Position numbers and translations under genes: made by a program. The notes below the pieces were generated by a model. It had not been told where the DNA came from. It searched no databases and worked only from the letters and a program-made list of their open reading frames with translations. Of a stretch of DNA of 41,069 nt, positions 5,916 to 13,867 are shown piece after piece (positions within the stretch are counted from its first letter, which is position 1; the number at the start of each line of letters is the position of its first letter). The stretch covers positions 1 through 41,069 of the forward strand of contig SJCO01000011.1 in the NCBI GenBank assembly GCA_005217565.1, in the 5' to 3' direction. The stretch comes from Puteibacter caeruleilacunae. Its GTDB lineage: Bacteria; Bacteroidota; Bacteroidia; Bacteroidales; Prolixibacteraceae.

Positions 5916-8900
5916 TTGGCAAACGAAAATTTTACATCGTCAACTCCATTCTTGGATAACTTGTATGTCAGAGAAAAAACTGCTGAACATGCGATATATT
6001 ATAACACCGCTTATAACAATATAAATGATCTTTTAGAAGAATTGTACAAGATAGATAACGTTCCTTATTCTTCTGAGAATGACTCTAATACTAATTCCAC
6101 GATCGATTTCTTCTTAAAGAATCAGGATAATCCTTTATCGGACTATGGTTTTCTTTTACTTAGGAACTATCTCTGGAAAGGATTCATCTTCAAAATGTAT
6201 GATTCTAAATCGTTCTATGTAACATTAAAAGAGCGTCGATTAATTTATATGAGCATTCAAAAGCTGGTCGATCTTAAAAACTATCATTCCAATTATTGGT
6301 ATGATCATCATGCATTGGAATTCAATAGTGATCTAAGAACTAAGATTACCTATTTATATGACTTTGCGTCTTCACAGTCTACGAATAATGATCCAGAGAA
6401 AAAAGAGTTATTCAAATCCCATCAAAAACAGGTGGAAGAAACAAATTATCTATTCTCTAGAAACAATTATATCACGCGACAAGGAGAAAAGTTCTTTTTG
6501 AGTCTCTTTCTAAAACGGAAAGAGATGAAACGTTTTCTGCTACTAACCGACTATAACGAGTTTGAAGATAAGAATATGTCAGCTATTGAGAATGATATCT
6601 GCCTTTTCGCTACACATACAGAAAGAGCATGCATTAAACACTATTATTCAAAACCTCTAGCTTTCAGCAACCTTGATGATGAATCTATTAAGGAGATTAA
6701 CGAAATAACAAAACTCTATAAAAAAGTGAGTTATCTTAATAATGTTCCTTTACAATTCCACGATATTGAGCTTTTCCCTCTTTACTACAAAAAGGAAAAA
6801 GTCAATTCAACGACTTCATTAACGACATTCATAAAGGAACAGTATTTACTTCCTAGCTTTGAACTAAAGCTCTCTCAAAATGGGAACAAGCATTCAAGCG
6901 ATATCATCTTATCCTCCACAAGTTGCGATTATCAGTTACAGGTTACCTACAAAGATCTACATAAAATTATTCTGGAAATTATAAGGAATCCTCAACATGA
7001 AGGTCTACTCTTAAATCAGTTGCAAAAATTCGGAGAACGACGAGATTTTTTTGCTGAACAGCTACAAGCATATGTATTGGGAGAAATTAGTCATGCTACG
7101 TTTGTTGAACAAATGAAAGATAATTTGAAGCCTAATGCTTTCCTACATAATAAGGTTTGGGATATTATCAATGACTGCACCTTTAATCAGGAAATAAAGA
7201 GCAGCTCTCTAAATGAGGTATTTCATTTTATCAAACAAACTCCCATAGAGTTTACTTACAATAACTTGTTTTCAAATCAGGATATACAACCACGTAAGTG
7301 GAATCAGTTTTTGCTAGGAGCTGTTCAATATTTAATTGCTCAAAATATCACCCCTAATTGGGAATGGGAGTTTCAAAGCTATAATGCCAATCAAATTGAT
7401 AAAACTTCCCGTCATAAACGTAAAGCCGATTCTCAGGATGAATTTAAGTACTCAAGCACTTTCCAGTCCCAGGATCCAACTAATCATCAACTAGTGATTA
7501 TCGAAAATAGTGTTTATGTCCGATATAAGGATCATCCCGAATATAAGTTTGAGATTAATGAAGAGGTAATGAGATACATCATATTAATGCATTTCTCAGG
7601 AAAGAACATCGACAATTTACTCAAATTTATATTGAAGGATATCAACCATATCAAGTCGAACGTTTTCCATGGAGAGGCTATATTATACAATGATTTAAGA
7701 GCTCTAACAGATCTTTCAATGCCTCAACATCTCAAATCGATTATGCTTAACAAGCAGGCTATGGAGCTAGAAATCCTTAGAACACTTAATCTCAAAGCTC
7801 TAGGAGTAATTTCAAAAAGATTGAAAAAGGTGGAAGATATCTATTCAAGAAAAAAGATGCTTTCAACATCCGAGATTAATAAGCAGATTTTACAGGGTTT
7901 AAAATACTTCAAACAATACTATATTAGTGGCAATTACACTCCACTTAATGAATACCGCGACTTGTCGCTTTATCTGGGTTTCATTGGCAGGTATGAATCG
8001 ATCGCTAAAGGAAAGAATCCAGCGTTTAAAAATGATGCAAACAAAGATCTGGAAGGTCTAAAAAAGAAAAGAATTAGCTATGTAAAAGAAATAATGCGAT
8101 ATATACCTACTGGACTAAAACCTATTTTTAGACAGCAAAGTACCCTTACAGGCCTGTATGATGCAGTATCGAAAGAAACAATTAAAATACTGAATCAATG
8201 GCAAAATGACTGGGAGGAAATTAATGTTCAGGAAAGGATTGAAAGACTAGAAAAGCTTGACATTGATAGTTCTAAAATTAGAAACCTTAAATATGCATTT
8301 GTTGATGTATTTAAACAATCGGAAGTTGTATTGTTTCAAATCCATAGAGACAATGTTCTAAAGGCTTATCGCTACAGCTACAAGGCATACAAGTACACTG
8401 ATTTCTCAAAAAATCCAGCAAATACGAAAGGACTCTCTCCTGATAAGTATAGTTTTGAGAACTATCAAATACTACAACGCAAACATAATCCATCATGGAA
8501 GGAACAAAAGAAGCAGATAACAGAAGCTATTGACAGTCTTTTCAATATGGATGCATTGTCGTGGAAAATGACACTTACAGCGATAACCAACTCGGAAAAC
8601 GAATGCACCAAATCAATCGCGAGGTTACTGTTCAACGATGAAAGTGATTCGTTCACTCTTGCACCTATAGCTGACGTTGAAATATCGATTTATGAAGGCT
8701 TAACGAGCTCACGAAAACCATACAGTCTTACTGCTCGATTGAGTCAAATTAGCAAGTTTAAAAGGATACCTGAAGAGACGTTATCATTATTAGTTGATCA
8801 ATTATATAATCGCTTTTCTACCCATGAGGAAAGAGAAGAAGCAGGTATGATCTATAGCGACAATATGTATGAGTTTCCTTTAGACCTGGTACTGCAAGAA

Positions 8901-9272
8901 CAAAAAAGGATTCGTCACGAAGCATTATTGGTAGCGAAACTTTTACTTTCTAAAGAAAAGAAAATTGTTAGTAAAATTGATCCACAATATAAACGAGAAT
9001 TGGTACTACAGGCTGAGAAGGATGGTGTTGTTCCTTTGATTGACTTAGATTCAATGTGTAGATATGCTCATTTAAAGAGCCAGCAAATAGATCTCTTAAA
9101 AATGCTTAGAGAGCATGCTATTCAAGGTAAGATTCCTAAATATTTTACCTACAGTCAGATGATTCATGATGAGTTAGTTCAACAGTTATTAGATATTACT
9201 CCGGACATATTGGAGTTGTTTGAAAGAAGGGAGAGCTATTTTGTAGGGATGAATGACGCCTTATGCGTTTAA
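5916..9272 (+). CDS. cas13b: Cas13b-like protein (type VI-B effector homologue) with degenerate HEPN motifs
   Basis: Cas13b is a single-protein RNA-guided RNase of about 1100-1200 residues with terminal HEPN domains; this protein has 1118. Collinear resemblances to remembered Bergeyella and Prevotella Cas13b are: TAEHAIYYNTAYNNINDLL (22-40), GEKFFLSLFLKRKEM (190-204), ICLFATH (228-234), SYVKEIMRYIPTGLKPIF (721-738), YSLTARLSQISKF (936-948) and QQIDLLKMLREHAIQGKIP (1056-1074). The last aligns with the C-terminal catalytic IRNxFxHNxxP, but R1065-x4 ends in Gln1070, not His. The N-terminal DLRNFYTH equivalent reads DLKNYHSN (119-126), so Arg is Lys and His is Asn. It thus looks nuclease-inactive. 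The start is TTG: no in-frame ATG occurs between the TGA at 5889-5891 and Met94, and the resulting N-terminus has family-like length. No array, cas1/2 or csx27/28 is nearby. Assignment is from memory, not computed. Confidence 0.72.
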   Translation: MANENFTSSTPFLDNLYVREKTAEHAIYYNTAYNNINDLLEELYKIDNVPYSSENDSNTNSTIDFFLKNQDNPLSDYGFLLLRNYLWKGFIFKMYDSKSFYVTLKERRLIYMSIQKLVDLKNYHSNYWYDHHALEFNSDLRTKITYLYDFASSQSTNNDPEKKELFKSHQKQVEETNYLFSRNNYITRQGEKFFLSLFLKRKEMKRFLLLTDYNEFEDKNMSAIENDICLFATHTERACIKHYYSKPLAFSNLDDESIKEINEITKLYKKVSYLNNVPLQFHDIELFPLYYKKEKVNSTTSLTTFIKEQYLLPSFELKLSQNGNKHSSDIILSSTSCDYQLQVTYKDLHKIILEIIRNPQHEGLLLNQLQKFGERRDFFAEQLQAYVLGEISHATFVEQMKDNLKPNAFLHNKVWDIINDCTFNQEIKSSSLNEVFHFIKQTPIEFTYNNLFSNQDIQPRKWNQFLLGAVQYLIAQNITPNWEWEFQSYNANQIDKTSRHKRKADSQDEFKYSSTFQSQDPTNHQLVIIENSVYVRYKDHPEYKFEINEEVMRYIILMHFSGKNIDNLLKFILKDINHIKSNVFHGEAILYNDLRALTDLSMPQHLKSIMLNKQAMELEILRTLNLKALGVISKRLKKVEDIYSRKKMLSTSEINKQILQGLKYFKQYYISGNYTPLNEYRDLSLYLGFIGRYESIAKGKNPAFKNDANKDLEGLKKKRISYVKEIMRYIPTGLKPIFRQQSTLTGLYDAVSKETIKILNQWQNDWEEINVQERIERLEKLDIDSSKIRNLKYAFVDVFKQSEVVLFQIHRDNVLKAYRYSYKAYKYTDFSKNPANTKGLSPDKYSFENYQILQRKHNPSWKEQKKQITEAIDSLFNMDALSWKMTLTAITNSENECTKSIARLLFNDESDSFTLAPIADVEISIYEGLTSSRKPYSLTARLSQISKFKRIPEETLSLLVDQLYNRFSTHEEREEAGMIYSDNMYEFPLDLVLQEQKRIRHEALLVAKLLLSKEKKIVSKIDPQYKRELVLQAEKDGVVPLIDLDSMCRYAHLKSQQIDLLKMLREHAIQGKIPKYFTYSQMIHDELVQQLLDITPDILELFERRESYFVGMNDALCV

Positions 9273-9322
9273 ATGGGAAGATGTCCTAATCCGTTTTTGG
9301 TAAGTTAACGGGTATAGGAATA

Positions 9323-9358
9323 GGGTGCTGATTGCTAAAGATCAGCACCCTTGTTTTT
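9323..9358 (+). terminator. Strong terminator after the Cas13b-like gene
   Basis: Arms GGGTGCTGAT (9323-9332) and ATCAGCACCC (9341-9350) form a perfect 10-bp stem with an 8-base loop, followed by TTGTTTTT. It overlaps the stop of the convergent receptor gene and may also act for it, although no T-tract follows on that strand. Confidence 0.85.
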
Positions 9359-11690
9359 AGAAACCTTTCCTGGCTCTTGATATTTGTGGTTCATGGTTTC
9401 GCCTTACCTTCTTGTTCTTACCCTTATTGAACTGAAAACTTACCTTAAACCATATTGGAACAAGCATTGTATTTACATATCCTTTATATGTGCGATCGAA
9501 GGAGTCTCCGCTAATATCGTTCGAATCATATAGAAAGTATTTATCGAATGGTAATGCACTTATAATACCAAATTTCCACTTTTTATAACTTTTATCGAGT
9601 GATAAAAAGTACAGTGGCTCATCGTAATAGTTATCTTGTATCTCCGTTTGGGGAGAACTATATTCTAAGTTAAATGAAGCAACCAGATCATCCTTAATTT
9701 GAGCTGTCAAAGAGAAACTTGTGGCAAAGACAAACCAATTTTTACGATCTACACCATAATTGCGACTTGATTGATTAGGACTCGTCGTAATTTCATACAT
9801 CTTTACAAATGAATTTAAAGACAGCATCTTTGTCAACTTTAAAGAGTTCAATAGCTGTACTCCATACTGATATTTCGTTCCTGCATTTTCAATGGTCTTT
9901 TGTAAAACTGAAGATTCATCCACAAAATATAGATTACTAATTACATCGGTCGACTGCCGATAAAACAGTCTGGCAGCAAAATAATTTACCTTTTGCCTGG
10001 CATATTCAACCATTGCATCATTTGTAAAATAAGGAGCAAGATTGGGATTCCCTGACTCTTGAAAGTATGGGGAGTTTATTCTTATAGCTGGATTCTTCTG
10101 ATGAATCCCTGGTCGCCAAAGCCACCTTCGATAGTTTAGTTTTAATTTTGACGACTTACCTATACTTTTCTGGATATCAAAGGATGGCAACCACGATAAA
10201 TTAGTATGATTCATTAGTGATGAAAATTCACTGTCAGCATGCTCTACTCTTACTCCTGCTCTTGCCTGAAAATGTTCACTGCTATAGTTAAATGAAATAT
10301 ATGAAGCATTAACCTGATTTTTATAGTCAAAGTCCTCTATTCTCCCATCCCACATGTGCTGATAACTACTTTTTACACCAACACCTAAATTCCACCTCTC
10401 TCCTACCTTTTGGGTATAATTTAATTGCACAGACATAAGTCGCTCTCTTGGATATGAAAAGCTATTCGTACTTGTCTTATTATCATCTTCAATAGAGTTT
10501 AGATGTGTAATAGAACGACCATCAAGGGTATTTAGATTGATATCACAATCAATTGAGCTATTAGTTCGGGAATATTTGTAGTACAAAGAATGATACGCCA
10601 ATAAGTTATTATCATCGTCGTCCTTCATTGCACGCCATTGCTCCTTTCGTTGAGATAACTCTGCTTCATAATTCACTGAACCATCATGTTCATAGGAATA
10701 CGGATTAATCATACCGTATAAACTGAATTGATGATGATCATTAGCGATGAAGTCGGCTCCATAATGAAATACATGTGACCATTTCTTCTGTCGTATATAA
10801 TTGGTAGAATGAATAGTTTCATTGCCATGGTCAGACTTCAATTGTTGCTCAGTAATCTCTTTAATATCGAAATAGCTCAATTCACCATTGTAAGAGGTAT
10901 AAATATTCCACTTGTTTCGAGTGATATTCAGACTATAATTGGGAAAGATAAATATCAATTTTGAAGTTGTTGGTATTTCTAGATGCACCTGACCACTTAT
11001 GCCATTTTCATGATTCTTCTTTAATACGATATTAATCACTCCAGTTATGTCTGCATCATACCTCGATCCGGGCATACTAACAATATCAACATGATCAATC
11101 ATATTAGGATTAAGCTGACTAACAAACTCTTTATTGCGCTCTACTCCATTTACCAGAAGTTTTATATTCCGACTTCCTTCTAGTGAAATGTTTCGCTGTA
11201 GATCTAATTGCACACCTGGAATATTCTTTAAAACATCGATACCATCACTTGATGACGAGACGATTGATTTAGATATAAAATAGGATGTTTTGTCAACTGA
11301 TGATTTTGCTTTTTGTCTGTCTGCAATGACTGTTGCCTCCTGTAAATTAATGACTGATGATTTCAACTTGATCTTACTTAACTTTAATGGAGAGTGTTCA
11401 ATGGGACTAATTGATTGGAAATGGGTTTTATACCCTAGGTAACTTATCCGTAAGAGATATTCATGATTAGGATTGGCATTCATAGAGAAGGCTCCATCCA
11501 TATTACTAATCGTTCCTTCAACGAGTACTGAATCGGGATAACTAAGCAATGCAACATTGGCAAACGCTATTGCCTGTTCATTATTATCATCCACAATATC
11601 TCCTGATACTTTTACAGGTTCTTGTGCCTGTAAAAGAGTGGTCATTACCATGTAGGCCATAATAAAAAGGGGAAAATACATCTTGTTCAT
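9357..11690 (-). CDS. TonB-dependent receptor-like outer membrane protein
   Basis: A 777-residue outer membrane protein. It has a signal peptide (1-22, ending LLQAQ), then a carboxypeptidase-regulatory-like beta domain (about 26-110; VSGDIVDDNNEQAIAFANVAL, ISYLGYKTHFQSI). A TonB plug (about 130-225; GIDVLKNIPGVQLD, IKLLVNGVERN, VDIVSMPGSRYDADITGVINIVLKK) and a long beta-barrel ending near 760 follow. This order fits the 'outer membrane beta-barrel family' TonB receptors, which lack a SusD partner. The C-terminus ends in a basic tail (KKVRRNHEPQISRARKGF) instead of the usual terminal barrel Phe. A LytTR regulator lies directly upstream on the same strand, with a 141-base gap, and is its likely regulator. 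The substrate is unknown. Confidence 0.9.
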   Translation of the reverse strand: MNKMYFPLFIMAYMVMTTLLQAQEPVKVSGDIVDDNNEQAIAFANVALLSYPDSVLVEGTISNMDGAFSMNANPNHEYLLRISYLGYKTHFQSISPIEHSPLKLSKIKLKSSVINLQEATVIADRQKAKSSVDKTSYFISKSIVSSSSDGIDVLKNIPGVQLDLQRNISLEGSRNIKLLVNGVERNKEFVSQLNPNMIDHVDIVSMPGSRYDADITGVINIVLKKNHENGISGQVHLEIPTTSKLIFIFPNYSLNITRNKWNIYTSYNGELSYFDIKEITEQQLKSDHGNETIHSTNYIRQKKWSHVFHYGADFIANDHHQFSLYGMINPYSYEHDGSVNYEAELSQRKEQWRAMKDDDDNNLLAYHSLYYKYSRTNSSIDCDINLNTLDGRSITHLNSIEDDNKTSTNSFSYPRERLMSVQLNYTQKVGERWNLGVGVKSSYQHMWDGRIEDFDYKNQVNASYISFNYSSEHFQARAGVRVEHADSEFSSLMNHTNLSWLPSFDIQKSIGKSSKLKLNYRRWLWRPGIHQKNPAIRINSPYFQESGNPNLAPYFTNDAMVEYARQKVNYFAARLFYRQSTDVISNLYFVDESSVLQKTIENAGTKYQYGVQLLNSLKLTKMLSLNSFVKMYEITTSPNQSSRNYGVDRKNWFVFATSFSLTAQIKDDLVASFNLEYSSPQTEIQDNYYDEPLYFLSLDKSYKKWKFGIISALPFDKYFLYDSNDISGDSFDRTYKGYVNTMLVPIWFKVSFQFNKGKNKKVRRNHEPQISRARKGF

Positions 11691-11831
11691 CTTGCGTTTT
11701 GATTTAGGTTTCTAATGCAAAATGAAGCTGTTTATGGTTGACTATCAAGTAAACGGGATAGACAGCAAGAAAAAGTGATGAGCGACAAGAGTGCTGTGAC
11801 CGGTTGTAATAAATGGGATGAAATGCAAATC

Positions 11832-12707
11832 TTAGTCCTGCGCAACTTCTATCATTTGTTCATCGAATACTGGCACATTCTGACGTGATACAGGCACTTC
11901 ATTTGACGAATGAAATACCTTGAGCTGATACCCCAGCGAGTTTCCTTTTTTATTCTCTACCATTCTTAGATTAACGATGAAAGCACGATGAACCTGTAAA
12001 AAGAAAGTATATTGGTTCAATTGTTCATTGATCTTCTTCAGTGCACATCTTAACGTCTTTTTCTTAAGTATACCTTCATTGTTCCAATAGATATCGATGT
12101 AATTCCCATTCGACTCAATATAGACGATATCATCGGGATTAACATCGAACTGATCCTTCTTTTGATTACCCTCGATTGTTATTTTATCGACCTTGATGCT
12201 TGGTCTCTCTGAAATATGAAACTCTTGTGATTCCTCTTTCTCAGGATAAAAAACAAATTTCAGGTTCATGACGGTGGTTAATACGATAGGAACACCAGCG
12301 ACCAAACTACTCTTCAATAAAGAATCAAGATATACAGTCATATTTAAACGGTTCGCTGGAGTCTCCATGATAAATCCTATCAAATAGATTCCTGTAGCAA
12401 AACCAAATAAAACCATTGCAATAGCAATCAACTCTTTCTTCAAAATCCATGTCTTCTTCCCTGAAAAAAAGTTAAAGAAATGCAGTAAGCTTATGGCTAA
12501 GAACGCTGAAATTCCTCCTCCAAAGCAATAAATAGCCATGGTAGCCTCATAGCTAAACGACAATGAAGGATGGGTATTAAGGGGCTCATATGTAATCAGA
12601 AATAAAAAAGAGACGAAAGTTATGACTAACGCTCCCAAATATGGATTTCGAAATAAAATATTCTTCGGGATTACCCGGTTTAGAGCTGTTGAGATTGCTG
12701 ACATCAT
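11832..12707 (-). CDS. Membrane-anchored LytTR DNA-binding regulator
   Basis: A 291-residue protein. Four predicted membrane helices (about 24-42, 56-78, 93-113, 128-150) are followed by a short linker and a LytTR DNA-binding domain (about 185-285). The latter shows PDDIVYIESNGNYIDIYW, FLQVHRAFIVNLRMV and VPVSRQNVPVF. There is no receiver domain, so signal input must come through the membrane part. The TonB-receptor gene follows on the same strand, suggesting local control. On the minus strand a TACATTTG element (complement of 12727-12734) lies just upstream and fits the TAnnTTTG -7 box, though no good -33 TTTG is seen at the right distance. Met1 and Met2 are equally possible starts. Confidence 0.88.
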   Translation of the reverse strand: MMSAISTALNRVIPKNILFRNPYLGALVITFVSFLFLITYEPLNTHPSLSFSYEATMAIYCFGGGISAFLAISLLHFFNFFSGKKTWILKKELIAIAMVLFGFATGIYLIGFIMETPANRLNMTVYLDSLLKSSLVAGVPIVLTTVMNLKFVFYPEKEESQEFHISERPSIKVDKITIEGNQKKDQFDVNPDDIVYIESNGNYIDIYWNNEGILKKKTLRCALKKINEQLNQYTFFLQVHRAFIVNLRMVENKKGNSLGYQLKVFHSSNEVPVSRQNVPVFDEQMIEVAQD

Positions 12708-12780
12708 AGCTGACTGGTTTACAACACAAATGTATCACTTTAATAAGAAATTCACATGTATTTACCTGAGCAGTTTATGT

Positions 12781-13635
12781 TCAATCATTGAATACCTTAA
12801 GATTTTCTTCGTTTGATAAGTAATCTATAATGTCAGTAACAGCTGAATTCTTAAGACTCTTCTTTGCGTATGAAAGACCTATTTCCCGATAATTACGAGG
12901 TCCATTATGTTGTTTAATCTGAAATCCATCCCACCCTTTTGCTAGATATTCAGGCAAAAAAGAAATTCCTAAACCTGCAATTAATAAAGTAAGTACTTCT
13001 GTCTTCGTAGCACAGTTGGCCACGGTATTCCATTTTTCTCCTGAACTATTTAATATAGCAAGACTCTGTTGGTGCGCTTCGCACGGAGGACATTGAATGA
13101 ATGGTTCTCCTACTAAATCTTTAATTTCAATTACTTCCTTATCAACCAGAGGGTGATTATCAGGCACACATAGCACATAATCTTCTTTCCATAAAGGCAA
13201 GAACAAATGATCTTCGTACTTCCACTCGCGCACTAATAGGTTTAATTCACACTCTCGTGCCATTGGTCTAACATCCCATTCAATATTAGGGATATTTGAA
13301 GAAAGCGTCTTAAAAAACTGGCCCTTAAATTGCATCGGCAATCCATCGGCTACTCCTATCACAATCTTTTCTCGAAAATAATCCTCTTTAAAGATTCCAG
13401 GAATTGAGTTTAGCTCTCCTAAGATTCTTTTAGCTATTGGATACAGATAATGAGCCTCTTCCTTTAGCTCCACTCCTCTTTTATGACGAGTAAACAATGG
13501 CTTATCAATCAGCTCTTCTAACTGTTTAATCCCATTCGATATGTTGGGTTGCGATACAAAACATTTCTCAGCAGCCCGAGAAAGATTCTTCTCCTCGTAC
13601 ACAGCAACAAAAAATCGTAAAAGTCTCTCATCCAT
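12781..13635 (-). CDS. LysR-family transcriptional regulator with OxyR-like cysteine
   Basis: A 284-residue LysR-type regulator. The winged helix-turn-helix is at residues 1-60 (RFFVAVYEEKNLSRAAEKCFVSQPNIS; LEELIDKPLFTR), and a two-lobed effector domain runs from about 90 to 280. FIQCPPCEAHQQS (179-191) sits where OxyR carries its peroxidatic Cys199 region, and AGLGISFLPEY matches the OxyR stretch after it. Cys185 would align with Cys199, and Cys182 makes a C-P-P-C pair. OxyR's second cysteine at +9 is absent. A redox-sensing role is therefore possible but inferred. TAAATTTG (complement of 13681-13688) upstream fits a -7 box. The target may be the divergent secreted-protein gene at 13868. Confidence 0.9.
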   Translation of the reverse strand: MDERLLRFFVAVYEEKNLSRAAEKCFVSQPNISNGIKQLEELIDKPLFTRHKRGVELKEEAHYLYPIAKRILGELNSIPGIFKEDYFREKIVIGVADGLPMQFKGQFFKTLSSNIPNIEWDVRPMARECELNLLVREWKYEDHLFLPLWKEDYVLCVPDNHPLVDKEVIEIKDLVGEPFIQCPPCEAHQQSLAILNSSGEKWNTVANCATKTEVLTLLIAGLGISFLPEYLAKGWDGFQIKQHNGPRNYREIGLSYAKKSLKNSAVTDIIDYLSNEENLKVFND

Positions 13636-13832
13636 AACTTTATTGTATATTCAGAATTACAATTCCTTATTCTATTACAACAAATTTAGTACAACATTTC
13701 GTAAATAAAACATTTTCATCAGCTTACACTCATACGAAATATAGATATCAGCCATAATTCATATTTATAACACATTCAAATATCTCATTTTCAACTACTG
13801 GAGCTTTCGTCCCTACGAGCAAAACCTATTAT

Positions 13833-13843
13833 CGAATAATTCG
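13833..13843. promoter_or_regulatory. Palindrome CGAATAATTCG upstream of the 767-residue secreted protein
   Basis: A perfect odd palindrome within ATTATCGAATAATTCG, 25-35 bases before the ATG at 13868. It shares ATTATCGAATA with the dyad at 683-715. It may be an operator of the same regulator or a chance match. Confidence 0.3.
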
Positions 13844-13867
13844 TTACACAAATAAAGACTAAAAGGT

